The notes under the pieces are model-generated. The model was given only the letters and a program-made list of their open reading frames with translations. It was not told the DNA's origin and made no database searches. A program made the translations under genes and the position numbers. This document shows, one piece after another, positions 55,683 to 64,000 of a DNA stretch of 64,000 nt; positions within the stretch are counted from its first letter, which is position 1, and every line of letters starts with the position of its first letter. Source of the DNA: Acididesulfobacillus acetoxydans (GTDB lineage Bacteria > Bacillota > Desulfitobacteriia > Desulfitobacteriales > Desulfitobacteriaceae); assembly GCF_902729405.1 (NCBI RefSeq), contig NZ_LR746496.1, forward strand, positions 1,488,001 through 1,552,000, written 5' to 3'.

Positions 55683-56479
55683 GACAGTTCCCCCTCGATG
55701 ACGCGCTTCACCATTCGGTCATCAATAATCCGGTGACCCTTCTGGGCGCCATACATGAGGCAATGGGTACAAACTTTATTAATGAGCCGGGCGGAACCGC
55801 TGGAAAACCGGTAGATGTCGTCGATGGCTTGCTCTGAGAAAATGTCATTGTTGGCTCCCGCATACCCTAAGTGGCGTTGAATATAAGCCTCAGTATCCGC
55901 ACGATCATAGTGGGTTAATTTACACTGCAAGTCGATACGCTGGCGAATAGCAGCATAAGCCTGAAGTTGAAGCCGATCCCAAAGTTCAGTTTGTCCGACA
56001 AGAATAAGGGCCATGGGGCTTTCCGCATCCATATTCATATTAAGCAGAAATCTGACTTCCTCCAGCATTTCACGGTCTAACAGATGAGCTTCATCCACGA
56101 CCACGACAGGCTGCAGATGTTGAATTCCCCTCATAAGTTCGATTTCCCGATGCAGCTGACGTTTGGCATCCCCACGGTAGAACTTCGATTCGAAGCCGAG
56201 TTGTTCTAAAAGTCCCTTGTAAAAATGCGGGGGGGTCAGTTTGGAGTCCGATAAATAGAGCATTTTAAATTTGGACGGGTTTAAGGTTTGCGCATAACGG
56301 CGAATGGTTGTGGTTTTCCCCGTCCCGCAATCGCCGGTGACCACGGCGAACCACCTTCGCTCGGCGGCATACTCCAGCCGCCCTAAGGTTTCGTCTAAGA
56401 GGATCGACTCGTAAAGTTCAGCGGTTGGAATATCCCGTGAAAAGGGTATCCGGCTAAACCCATAGAATGTTTCAAACAT
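55679..56479 (-). CDS. ExeA/TniB-type AAA ATPase, left module
   Basis: 266 residues. Walker A GDCGTGKTT, Walker B VVVVDEAHLL, sensor ILVGQTELWDRL and the arginine-rich AIRQRIDLQC block. TniB/TnsC-like ATPases pick the target and call the transposase. ATG 56479 follows GGAGGG and gives the standard start MFETFYGFSRIPFSRDI; the frame upstream is the transposase region read in another phase. Confidence 0.9.
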   Translation of the reverse strand: MFETFYGFSRIPFSRDIPTAELYESILLDETLGRLEYAAERRWFAVVTGDCGTGKTTTIRRYAQTLNPSKFKMLYLSDSKLTPPHFYKGLLEQLGFESKFYRGDAKRQLHREIELMRGIQHLQPVVVVDEAHLLDREMLEEVRFLLNMNMDAESPMALILVGQTELWDRLQLQAYAAIRQRIDLQCKLTHYDRADTEAYIQRHLGYAGANNDIFSEQAIDDIYRFSSGSARLINKVCTHCLMYGAQKGHRIIDDRMVKRVIEGELS

Positions 56480-57053
56480 CTTGCACACCCTCCTTGTAAA
56501 CCGTACGGAAGGAGAGGGCCGGGGCTTGGCGTTCACGGCGCTCATGGTTTTTCTGTTCGGCAGCTCCCAGTAATCTGGATGAGTCCGCCTTTTGTGCTTG
56601 GAGGTGCTCCGGCAGCTCCGGGCGTTTGCCGGCGTGTTCTCCAATTACGAGTTCATGCGCTTTCCAGGGAGCGTGTCCTTCGTATTCAATGGTTAGTTCG
56701 CTGATGTCCGCCGGATCATAAACCACATTCACCTTACAGCCAATAAAGGAAAGCCCGACTTCATATTTTTTGCCCATAAAGCTAATGCAGCCGGATTTAT
56801 CCACTCTGCGGGATTCTGAGTGTAAAAACGCATTGGCCAAGACCTCTGGGTCAGGGAAGCGAAGGGGTTTTTTGTCACTGCGATAGGCTGCTTCTGGACT
56901 CATATTGTTTTCCAGTGCGGCATGCGGTTTGTTCTCATAGCATTCGCTAAGCCAGACTTGAAATAATTCATTAAGTCGATCAAGGGTCTTGGGCTTTTCC
57001 AAAGCGACTTCGCTTAAGAAGGCATCAACAAGCCGGTTAAATTTTTCAATTTT
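56472..57053 (-). pseudogene. TniA-type transposase, C-terminal piece of left module
   Basis: Begins at KIEKFNRLVDAFLSEVAL, i.e. at the GKIE motif holding the catalytic Glu of the DDE triad, with an in-frame TAA right before it. NKPHAALENNMSPEAAYRSD and the later beta-barrel part (SFIGCKVNVVYDP) are Mu-transposase C-terminal features. Both catalytic Asp residues are missing. It ends overlapping the ATPase start. Confidence 0.85.
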
Positions 57054-57083
57054 TTATCCGCATATTCGGATAAAAAATTGAAA
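57044..57083. repeat. 17-bp palindromic junction between two transposases
   Basis: TTTCAATTTTTTATCCG (57044-57060), CATATT, CGGATAAAAAATTGAAA (57067-57083). The arms are perfect and each carries the K-I-E codons of the transposase reading away from it. The T/A-run order is opposite to a terminator. Confidence 0.95.
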
Positions 57084-58012
57084 GGATCATGCGTTCGCTC
57101 TACGAACGACTGGAAACAGAACTGGTTTTAAAAAAGCCCCCACTTACCCTTGACGAGGCGAACGATTACCTGGCGGCTTTAATCAGCCGGGACTACCACC
57201 GGAGAATTCATTCGGAAACCACCCAAACGCCGGAGGAAAGGTTCTTTCAATTTCCGGCACACTACCGCCGCTTTGTCTTCCCAGAAACGCTCAGTCTAAT
57301 TTTCTTGCCCTGTAAACGGACCAAGGTTTCCAAGACCGGCCTCATCCAGTTCAATAAAGAGAAGTACCTGGTGCCGGAGATTAAGCTTTACAAACAGTGG
57401 GTGGAAATCCGCTATGACCTTTTGGATCCCCGTAAAGTCTATGTCTGGTGGCGAGATCGCTATTATGGAGAGGCCTTTCTCTATGTGCCGGAAAACGATT
57501 ATCTCAAGCGTCAAGCCTACTTGTCCCGACTGCAGCCATGCCCCCAGGAACAATCCCCCCCACAGCCGTCTCCCTATGTTCCCCCATATACTCGTCTGGA
57601 ACGTCAGTTGGCCGAGTACCGCCAGCAGCTGGCGGAGAGGGACGTAAACGAGGCTCTGACAAAAACCTGGGCGAAAAAGGAGCAAGTAAAGGCGGAACTG
57701 ACACCTTGGGTTCGACCCCCAGAAGCCGGCGCTCCGGCGGGTACTTGTCCCCAAAGTGAAGCGAAGTCTGAACCGGCAGAATTCGGATTAGACCGGTGTA
57801 CGCACTTGCTGAGCGTGCTCTTAAAGCGTTCCTTAGATGCTCGGGAACGCCTGTCGCTCGATACCGTCTGGCGCCATTACGGCCCTTTTACAGAAAAAAT
57901 GGTACGCCAAACCGTCGGCCGCTTGCTGGGGGAGGGCCATCCGGTTTCTGATCTTATGGGCTACCTGGAGGCGCTCCGTCTGGCCGCAGGGGAAACGAAT
58001 CCCGACCTTTAA
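57074..58012 (+). pseudogene. TniA-type transposase, C-terminal piece of right module
   Basis: Begins KIERIMRSLYERLETELVL, again just after an in-frame TAA. RIHSETTQTPEERFFQFP and the barrel GLIQFNKEKYLVPEIKLYKQ are Mu-C/IS481-like. It is clearly different in sequence from the left piece though of the same family. Both catalytic Asp are absent. A protein from ATG 57089 could still be made and might bind DNA ends. Confidence 0.85.
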
Positions 58013-58086
58013 GGGATCGGTCCCACGGGATGGACGGAACTTCATTCCACGAGGAAAATGCTAAGAAGAAAGAAGGAGGAACCCTG

Positions 58087-58926
58087 ATGTATGCTATTGA
58101 TGAATTGGTGACCCAAACCTTTCTCCAACACTGGGGATTGACCCGCTGGCCCTTCCCGAAAATAGCTGAGCCGGATCATGCCTTTCCGGATCAGCGACTC
58201 AACGCGGCGCTGACTCGCCTCCAACAATTGCTTCTCACCCGAGAGGTTGGTGTGGTGGTCGGCGAAGCCGGCAGCGGCAAGAGTACTTTACTCGATCTTT
58301 TTCTCAACACGGTGTCTCATACACGCTACCGGGTTATCCATATTCCTATCCCTCAAACCCGGCCTCGGGAGCTTTACCGCTCGATTGCGTCGGCTTTAGG
58401 GGTTAACACGTCCTGGTTCGGGGCGGACGCACTGAAAGTGATCGATCTCTTAACCTATTCTTATCTGGAGTCCAACCGGCCCAATGTGCTTCTCATCGAC
58501 GAAGCCCACATTTTAACCCCGACCTGTCTGAACGAACTTCGACTGCTTACGAATGCGACCGGCAAAAACGAAGCCGTACTGACGTTAATTTTGTTCGGTC
58601 AGCCGACGCTCTCTACCACTCTGAAGCTCCCGACTCTGATTCCGCTGGCCCAGCGGATTGGTGCCTGGATCCCTTTGGGAGGCTTAAACGAAACGGAAAG
58701 CTGCCACTATATCGATTGGCAAGTGCAGGCGGCTGGGGGCCAACCCGAGATTTTCCCTCTGTCGACTCAAAAAGCGATCTTCCGCCGCACTCAGGGTATT
58801 CCTCGCATGATCAATCGCCTGGCCTTAGAATCCCTGCATCAAGGCTGCTTAGAGGGTTCCCAGGTGATTACGGAAGAATTGTTCACCCGCGTGTGCAAAA
58901 ATTTAGGGCCGCACTTGGCCAACTAA
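58087..58926 (+). CDS. ExeA/TniB-type AAA ATPase, right module
   Basis: 279 residues. Walker A GEAGSGKSTLL, Walker B VLLIDEAHIL, LILFGQPTLSTTL, and the finger PLAQRIGAWIPLG. Same family as 55679-56479 but divergent. ATG 58087 follows AAGAAGGAGGAACCCTG. It is followed after 22 bases by the 100-residue protein. Confidence 0.9.
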   Translation: MYAIDELVTQTFLQHWGLTRWPFPKIAEPDHAFPDQRLNAALTRLQQLLLTREVGVVVGEAGSGKSTLLDLFLNTVSHTRYRVIHIPIPQTRPRELYRSIASALGVNTSWFGADALKVIDLLTYSYLESNRPNVLLIDEAHILTPTCLNELRLLTNATGKNEAVLTLILFGQPTLSTTLKLPTLIPLAQRIGAWIPLGGLNETESCHYIDWQVQAAGGQPEIFPLSTQKAIFRRTQGIPRMINRLALESLHQGCLEGSQVITEELFTRVCKNLGPHLAN

Positions 58927-58948
58927 ATAAATTGAGGAGGTCAGTCCT

Positions 58949-59251
58949 ATGCCTGAGCCATCAAGACCCTATCGGGGGAACGATAACGATCTAGAAGGAG
59001 AGTTGGAAAGGTTTTTCATTACGACCGGTTTCTACGACTTGTTACCTTTGGCAATAGAAATGGCCAAGGGTTTAGGGTATGACCCATCCGAAATGATCGA
59101 GGCGATATGCAAGGTGAACGATAAGTTCTGCCAGTATCCGCCCACCCGAAACAGAACCGTCTGGTTTCGAAAAGTCTTTGTGGAGAAATTACGCGAGGCA
59201 AGGGGGGATATCCTAACCTTTAGGGCTAGAATGAGTTACTACGGAAAATGA
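58949..59251 (+). CDS. Conserved 100-residue protein of the right transposon module
   Basis: Homologue of 55097-55399: TTGFYDLLPLAIEMAKGLGY, EAICKVNDKFCQYPPTRNRT, EARGDILTFRARM. Function unknown; retained in both modules, so probably useful to the element. ATG follows TGAGGAGGTCAGTCCT. Terminator at 59270-59303. Confidence 0.78.
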   Translation: MPEPSRPYRGNDNDLEGELERFFITTGFYDLLPLAIEMAKGLGYDPSEMIEAICKVNDKFCQYPPTRNRTVWFRKVFVEKLREARGDILTFRARMSYYGK

Positions 59252-59269
59252 ACCGTTAAGTGTTTAGGA

Positions 59270-59303
59270 GCCGGTACCCTAGGGTAACCGGCCCTTTTCT
59301 TTG
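59270..59303 (+). terminator. Terminator of the right transposon module
   Basis: GCCGGTACCC, TA, GGGTAACCGGC (one bulged A), followed by CCTTTTCTTT. Confidence 0.85.
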
Positions 59304-59320
59304 CTATGCTATGCCCTTTT

Positions 59321-59376
59321 GACAGACGGACGGACTGACGGACACAGTCCAGAATAATTCGCTTATGCCGGTCCAG
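59321..59376 (-). repeat. Right end of the head-to-head transposon
   Basis: Inverted, it reads CTGGACCGGC... and TGTCCGTCAGTCCGTCCGTC then TGTC, matching the left end 54985-55028 with gaps. Bases 59377-59702 hold no gene that I can support. Confidence 0.65.
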
Positions 59377-59702
59377 ATTAGAGTGGCTGCTAACAGCATC
59401 CACTAAAGAAGAATGTCGAACAACCTTGCATTTGAAACGGGTAGCACTCGATAAGTGACCCAACCAGCTAAACATCGAATCATTCTTGTGGAGTGACACG
59501 CTATTTCACGGATAAGACCTCAAACGAGGGATCCAGGAGGAACGCACATCTATCTCTCTGACAAAAACGATTATAGCATGATATTTAGCGATAGATAGCT
59601 AGAGTGTCGATTGATTCATCTGAACAATAAGGGCCAAGTTGTAAAAGAACGTTCGGGCTATATTCAAGGCCTGAGCCCTATACTTATCTTGCAAGGAGGG
59701 TT

Positions 59703-60452
59703 ATGTATCTGATCCAGTTTACAGCCTTTCTAAACGATTCCGGCTACAACTCCTACATCCCGGTGCTGCCCAGAGCCTATAAGAGCACATTCACGCCATA
59801 TATCTTTTCTGCCAAAGAGATAGAAGAAATCTTCGCCGTCAGCGACCGGCTGGAGATGGGCAATTTCATGGACTCGACTGTCAATGTTATACCGGCGATC
59901 TTACGCCTTCTGTACGGAACTGGGATTCGCGTGGGCGAGGCGGTATCTTTAAAATTAAGGGACGTCAACCTTGATGAACGGTATTTGGTCATCAGTCAGA
60001 GTAAAAATGGGAAGGAACGGATGGTTCCGTTCTCAGACTCGCTGGCGGAGGTTTTAAGACAGTACCGGAATTCGCTGCATACAGTCCAAGCTCCGGAAAG
60101 TTTTTTCTTTGTCAAGCGCAACGGCTACCCGTGCCGTGCGAAAACGATCTACGAATGGTTTCGCAAGGTGCTCCGGGAAACGGGTATTTCTCACGGAGGC
60201 AGGGGGCAGGGTCCCCGGCTCCACGATGTTCGCCATGCGTTCAGTGTCCATTCATTTGTGGCGATGGCAGAGTCGGGGTTAGATCTCTACTATTCGCTGC
60301 CGATCCTCTCTGAATATCTCGGTCATCAGTCCCTGGAAGCAACAGACAAATACGTCAGGCTGGTCTCCGATATGTATCCCGGGCTTCTTTCCAAGGTCAA
60401 TAACATCTGCGCCTACGCCTTTCCGGAGGTGAGAGACCATGCAGCCGACTGA
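59703..60452 (+). CDS. Tyrosine recombinase, N-terminally short
   Basis: 249 residues with a full catalytic domain: YGTGIRVGEAVSL (Arg I), SKNGKERMVPFSD (Lys), LHDVRHAFSVHSF (HxxR), LGHQSLEATDKYVRL (His and Tyr). The start of the core-binding domain is missing; the frame stays open to 59632 without a start, so the gene was probably longer. AAGGAGGG lies right before ATG 59703. It overlaps the next recombinase, as in elements with two or three recombinases in a row. Confidence 0.82.
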   Translation: MYLIQFTAFLNDSGYNSYIPVLPRAYKSTFTPYIFSAKEIEEIFAVSDRLEMGNFMDSTVNVIPAILRLLYGTGIRVGEAVSLKLRDVNLDERYLVISQSKNGKERMVPFSDSLAEVLRQYRNSLHTVQAPESFFFVKRNGYPCRAKTIYEWFRKVLRETGISHGGRGQGPRLHDVRHAFSVHSFVAMAESGLDLYYSLPILSEYLGHQSLEATDKYVRLVSDMYPGLLSKVNNICAYAFPEVRDHAAD

Positions 60453-61456
60453 CTTTTCGAAAAGCCTGACAGACTTCCTCGCCCGCTACCTGCCGGGTGA
60501 ACGAGGCGCCAGCAAACACACCACCGCTTCCTACAGAGATACTTTCATCCTATTGCTGGCCTTCTTGAAGGAAAGGAAGGACATATCAGCCGAAAAACTG
60601 ACACTACGCCAAATAAGCAAAGAAATTGTTGTGGAGTTTCTGCGCTGGCTTGAAGAAGAGAGGCGCTGCTGCGCAGCGGCTCGAAACGTGCGCCTTGCCG
60701 CCCTGCACTCGTTCTTCAAGTATCTCCAATATCAGAATCCGGAAAACCTGATGGAATGGCAGCGCATCCTGTCCATTCCAGTCAAGAGAACTGAAAAACC
60801 GACCATCAGCTACCTGTCGGTAGGGGGTATCCGGCTGTTGTTGGAACTCCCCGACCCGTCGACCAGGAACGGGCGGAGGAATCTGGCGCTGCTGTCGCTC
60901 ATGTATGAGAGTGGTGCACGAGTCCAGGAAATCATAGATCTCACACCTTCCATGGTGCGCCTCGACTCGCCCTGCACCGTGAAACTGATCGGCAAGGGCA
61001 ACAAGGCCAGGATTGTTCCGCTGCTTGAACAGCAGGTAAAGTTTCTGAGAATCTATATGGCTGAGCAGAAACTGCTGGAGCCACATGCAAATATGTATCC
61101 GCTATTCAGCAACAGCCGCAGGGAGAAGTTGACCCGTGCTGGCGTCAACTACATCCTTGCAAAATACGCGAATCAGGCCCGAACGAAGAAACCTTCTCTG
61201 ATCACTGAAAAGATCAGTTGCCACTGCGTAAGGCATTCCAAGGCAATGCATCTTCTCCAGTCGGGCGTCAATGGTGTACATCCGCGACGTTCTGGGACAT
61301 TCATCCGTCCAGGTAACAGAGATTTACGCCCGGACAGATTCACGTCAGAAACGAGAGGCAATCGAAAAAGCATATTCAGATGTCTCACCAAAAGAGGTTC
61401 CTTCATGGCTGACCAACGATGATTTGTTGGCTTGGCTCAAGTCTTTTGACAGATAA
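60439..61456 (+). pseudogene. Tyrosine recombinase with a frameshift before the catalytic Tyr
   Basis: Frame one covers residues 1 to LLQSGVN (about 61270) with Arg I (YESGARVQEIIDL) and HCVRHSKAMHLL; the last part, MVYIRDVLGHSSVQVTEIYA with the catalytic Tyr, and the tail to 61456 are in another frame. One or two bases are gained or lost near 61270. Unless the sequence is in error, the protein is dead. Confidence 0.85.
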
Positions 61457-61465
61457 GTCACGAGG

Positions 61466-61535
61466 GGTAATGTAAAGTAAATCCGCAATCATTGCCGGTA
61501 AAGCCAGCATATTCACAGCCTTGCTTTACATTACC
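61466..61535. repeat. 12-bp inverted repeat at the boundary of the recombinase element and istA
   Basis: GGTAATGTAAAG (61466-61477) and CTTTACATTACC (61524-61535) are perfect. istA sequence begins 11 bases further on, itself with CATTACCC. Probably the attachment or end site of the recombinase element. Confidence 0.65.
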
Positions 61536-61546
61536 ATCCGCTTTCC

Positions 61547-61834
61547 ATTACCCTTTTCGTGACCGGCGTTCGGGTTACAAAAGACCGCTTCAAAACCATA
61601 GTGCTGTTTGAACCGAAGGAATCCGTCGGTCAGCGTACGGCCTCTCCCTTTCAAAATATCCGTCACCATGGTGCTGGCGTTGTCAAACCAAGTTTCACGC
61701 GGTACCCCTCCAAGATATTCGAAGATATTTTTCAGCCCTTCAAACAGGCATTCCTGATTTTGGCCTTTGAATTGTTGGAGATAACCGCCATTACTGTAGG
61801 GAAAGGATAAGTTCAGATAGTAACCGCTGTATTT
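61547..61834 (-). pseudogene. istA: IS21 istA transposase, middle piece
   Basis: Reads GYYLNLSFPYSNGGYLQ, then GVPRETWFDNASTMV and YGFEAVFCNPNAGHEKGN, the part of IstA with the second Asp, and stops one codon before the catalytic Glu (GHEKGN-VE in the family). The rest is lost at the recombinase element. Upstream it is cut by the IS1634 element; joined across one copy of TATTT it continues into 63769-64000. Confidence 0.88.
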
Positions 61835-61911
61835 CTCGGCTTCGACAGTTTTTCGTGGATTTAGGCATCCGTTAAAAAAATGGATGCCTTTATTCATGCG
61901 GGTTTCAGGGC

Positions 61912-61975
61912 TTATCCACAGGCAAAAACAGTGAAAATGTGTAGGCACACGATTATGTGGATAAGCTGTGGATAT
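61912..61975. promoter_or_regulatory. Cluster of DnaA-box-like sites in the left IS1634 end
   Basis: TTATCCACA at 61912-61920, its inverse TGTGGATAA at 61956-61964 and TGTGGATAT at 61967-61975. A further TTATCCACA is at 63692-63700 in the right end. Confidence 0.6.
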
Positions 61976-62023
61976 CCCTTATTAATACTTGAAGGTATGT
62001 CTGACTTGTGGTAAAATGTAGGC

Positions 62024-63679
62024 ATGTATATACGTGTGACGTCTCGTAAGAACAAAGATAATAGTGTGGTTAAGTACGTTCAGTTAGCTCATAACGTTCG
62101 TAATCCGGAAACCGGCTCTCCGCAGGCGAATGTCCTTTTTAATTTCGGACGTTTGGATCGGTTGGATATGGAGTCCCTTCGCCGGCTGGAACGCAGTATC
62201 CAGCGTTTCCTCGGGGAACCGCTCGATCCGGTGGAGGCCCCGAAACCGGAGCTCCTCTCCTGTCGCCCGCTGGGCGGTGCCTGGTTTCTGGATCAGCTCT
62301 GGCGGAAACTCGGAATCGATAGCATTTTGAAGCGCCGCTTGAAAGAGCGCGAGTATCGCACGGAGGTGGAACGCGCTCTGTTCGCGATGGTGGCTAACCG
62401 GGCTTTGGCACCTTTGAGCAAGCTGCAATTGGAGAAATGGGTGCCCGAAAAGGTAGTCATTCCCGGCCTTGCGAACGTGGAGGTTCAGCACTGCTATCGC
62501 GCGATGGATTTCCTCTTGGAATCCCAGGAAGACGTTGAGCGAGAGGTGTTTTATGCCGTAGCGGACTTGTTCCATCTTGAAGTCGATCTCCTGTTCTTCG
62601 ATACCACTTCGACTTACTTTGAAATGGACGCGTGGGACGATGAGGAACAGGACTTAAAGGCGCTGGGTCACTCGAAGGACAGCCGGCCCGATTTGCCCCA
62701 AATTGTGATCGGCCTGGCGGTCACACGGGACGGGATCCCGATTCGCTCTTGGGTCTGGCCCGGCAATACCTCCGATATGTCGGTTATCCCGGAAGTCAAG
62801 CGGGATCTGGCGGGTTGGAAGTTGGGGCGGGTCGTGAGTGTGATGGATAGGGGTTTTTCCTCCGAGGAGAACTTGCGGATTCTGCAAAGGACCGGGGGCC
62901 ACTACATCGCTGGAGAACGTCTTAGAGCCGGTAAGCCCGAAGTCGAGGAGGCCCTCTCCCATCCCGGAAGGTTTCGCACGCTTCAAGAGAATCTGGAGGC
63001 GAAAGAAGTCGTTGTCGGCCACGGTGAGGCCCGCATCCGCTACGTTCTGGTCCGTAACCCTGCGGAAGCCAAGCGTGATGCCCATACCCGCACCAAGCAC
63101 TTGGAGAAGCTGAAGCAGAAGCTCGCGAAGCTGAAGGAGCTGGACGGAGAAGCGCACACCAAAGCCCACTGTGCTCTCTACAGCCATATCGTCTACAAGC
63201 GATATTTGCAAATCGATGCTAAAGGCAACCTTAGGATTAACCAGAAAGCGGTCAAAGCCGCGGAAAGGCTGGACGGGAAATACCTTATCCGCACCTCGGA
63301 TGACACCCTCTCCATAGAGGATATCACCTTGGGCTTCAAACAGCTTTGGGAAGTGGAGCGGGCTTTTCGCACGCTCAAAACGACTCTGGAGCTACGGCCT
63401 GTTTACCACCGAAAAGACGATCGGATCTGTGCCCATGTCCTGCTGTGTTGGCTGGCTTTGCTCCTGGTACGCCTGGCAGAAGTAGAGACTCAACAAACTT
63501 GGGCCAACCTTCGTTCCGAACTGGAGAAAATTTATCTCGTCGAGTGGGAATCGGCGGACGGGAAAGTCTTTCAAAGGACAGAATTAACCCAAGAGCAAAC
63601 GGGTATTTTTTCAGCACTCAAATTGCCGGAACCCCCGAGAATATGGGATATTTCGCTTCCCAAGGGACAAAAAGTGTAG
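62024..63679 (+). CDS. IS1634-family (IS4-like) DDE transposase
   Basis: 551 residues, full length. Catalytic blocks: LLFFDTTSTYFE, SVMDRGFSSEENL and LWEVERAFRTLKTTLELRP (the YREK-like region with Glu). N terminus MYIRVTSRKNKDNSVVKYVQ is typical. No stops; probably active. Confidence 0.95.
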   Translation: MYIRVTSRKNKDNSVVKYVQLAHNVRNPETGSPQANVLFNFGRLDRLDMESLRRLERSIQRFLGEPLDPVEAPKPELLSCRPLGGAWFLDQLWRKLGIDSILKRRLKEREYRTEVERALFAMVANRALAPLSKLQLEKWVPEKVVIPGLANVEVQHCYRAMDFLLESQEDVEREVFYAVADLFHLEVDLLFFDTTSTYFEMDAWDDEEQDLKALGHSKDSRPDLPQIVIGLAVTRDGIPIRSWVWPGNTSDMSVIPEVKRDLAGWKLGRVVSVMDRGFSSEENLRILQRTGGHYIAGERLRAGKPEVEEALSHPGRFRTLQENLEAKEVVVGHGEARIRYVLVRNPAEAKRDAHTRTKHLEKLKQKLAKLKELDGEAHTKAHCALYSHIVYKRYLQIDAKGNLRINQKAVKAAERLDGKYLIRTSDDTLSIEDITLGFKQLWEVERAFRTLKTTLELRPVYHRKDDRICAHVLLCWLALLLVRLAEVETQQTWANLRSELEKIYLVEWESADGKVFQRTELTQEQTGIFSALKLPEPPRIWDISLPKGQKV

Positions 63680-63768
63680 GTACACGGTACGTTATCCACA
63701 AGTGCCTGAAGCCCAGATGCCATAAGGGTTTGAGGCACTTCCCGTGTCTACGGACTGCCGAAAGCGAG

Positions 63769-64000
63769 TATTTGACTCCGTTCTCATAGAAATCGGCCTC
63801 TCCGAAATCTGCCTGCGCTTCACCGGGAGCGTGTTGAAGCGGCAACCGGCCCTTGTTTTGACCGAACAATTCCTTTTTCCTAATGGCCACATAAGCAGCT
63901 ACCGTACGGTAAGAGCAATCGAAGCGGATTCCATACTTGCTGCGTAACCGGTCAAAGACCCGTCTGGCCGTATGCCGCTGTTTGCGCCGGGCCCGCTTGT
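63769..64000 (-). pseudogene. istA: IS21 istA transposase, N-terminal part running off the window
   Basis: From the window edge: KQRHTARRVFDRLRSKYG, SYRTVAAYVAIRKKELFG, then APGEAQADFGEADFYENGVK with the first catalytic Asp (QADFGEA). It is open to the edge and broken by the IS1634 element at 63768. Confidence 0.88.

Larger units (their letters stand above)
61835..63768 (+). mobile_element. Complete IS1634-family element with 5-bp target duplication
   Basis: 1,934 bp. Terminal inverted repeats CTCGGCTTCGACAGT and CTCGCTTTCGGCAGT (12 of 15 match), flanked by TATTT on both sides (61830-61834, 63769-63773). Longer sub-terminal repeats follow. Taking out the element and one TATTT restores the istA frame (VKYSGYY). 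A hairpin AGGCATCC/GGATGCCT (61863-61889) may block outside transcription. DnaA-box-like TTATCCACA occurs at both ends. Confidence 0.92.

Noticed and set aside
57044-57083. Bidirectional terminator at the palindrome
   Set aside because: T-run lies before and A-run after the stem core, the wrong order for a terminator on either strand; the bases are transposase codons.

Overview
The window reads as chromosome of a spore-forming, anaerobic Gram-positive bacterium of the Firmicutes, most like the Peptococcaceae/Desulfitobacteriaceae group. The grounds are a CIRCE-controlled groESL, a KinA-type sensor kinase, LysO- and TsaBDE-type genes with GTG/TTG starts behind strong AGGAGG sites, an NAD-linked formate dehydrogenase of acetogen type, and in-frame UGA codons that are best read as selenocysteine. 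I cannot name the species.

Layout. (1) 0.1-14.6 kb is housekeeping DNA: kbl on the minus strand, then a UraA-type permease, tex, a DMT transporter, a metal-dependent amidohydrolase, tsaE-tsaB-rimI-tsaD (tRNA t6A synthesis), lysO and 5-formyl-THF cyclo-ligase. The gaps hold short tandem repeats and broken gene pieces, including a second copy of 87 bases of kbl. (2) 14.6-27.6 kb is a formate dehydrogenase and molybdopterin block: NuoE-like, NuoF/HydB-like and selenocysteine FdhA subunits, a sensor kinase, an unannotated-looking glutaredoxin with a UxxC active site, mobA, fdhD, a PII protein, moaA, moaC, a MOSC protein and mogA. (3) 27.8-31.3 kb has a NYN-domain protein and groES-groEL. (4) 31.4-37.1 kb is decayed: DUF3883-like, PIN toxin, sigma-54 regulator and aminotransferase remnants around an intact IS256-family element. 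(5) 37.1-54.4 kb, visibly more AT-rich at 38-42 kb, has a HAD phosphatase, a NitT/TauT-type ABC transporter, a two-component system and a colinear sugar-phosphate cluster (nagB, nagA, manA, pgi, pfk, tpi-like, larA-like, fba), then a DMT transporter. (6) 54.4-64 kb is a nest of mobile elements: two related TniA/TniB-type modules placed head to head, two tyrosine recombinases, and an IS21 istA gene split by a complete IS1634-family element with a clear target duplication.

How it fits together: formate oxidation or CO2 reduction by FdhA-HydB-NuoE needs bis-MGD cofactor (moaA, moaC, mogA, mobA), sulfuration (fdhD) and selenocysteine insertion; all but the selenium genes lie here. The sugar cluster would carry amino-sugar and mannose phosphates to fructose-6-P and on to triose phosphates.

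The most notable signals are the hidden selenocysteine glutaredoxin, whose putative SECIS loop lies the same 18 nt after UGA as in fdhA; a hairpin repeat inserted in frame inside tsaE and present in two other forms near moaA; and the palindromic junction joining two truncated transposases at their catalytic-glutamate motif.
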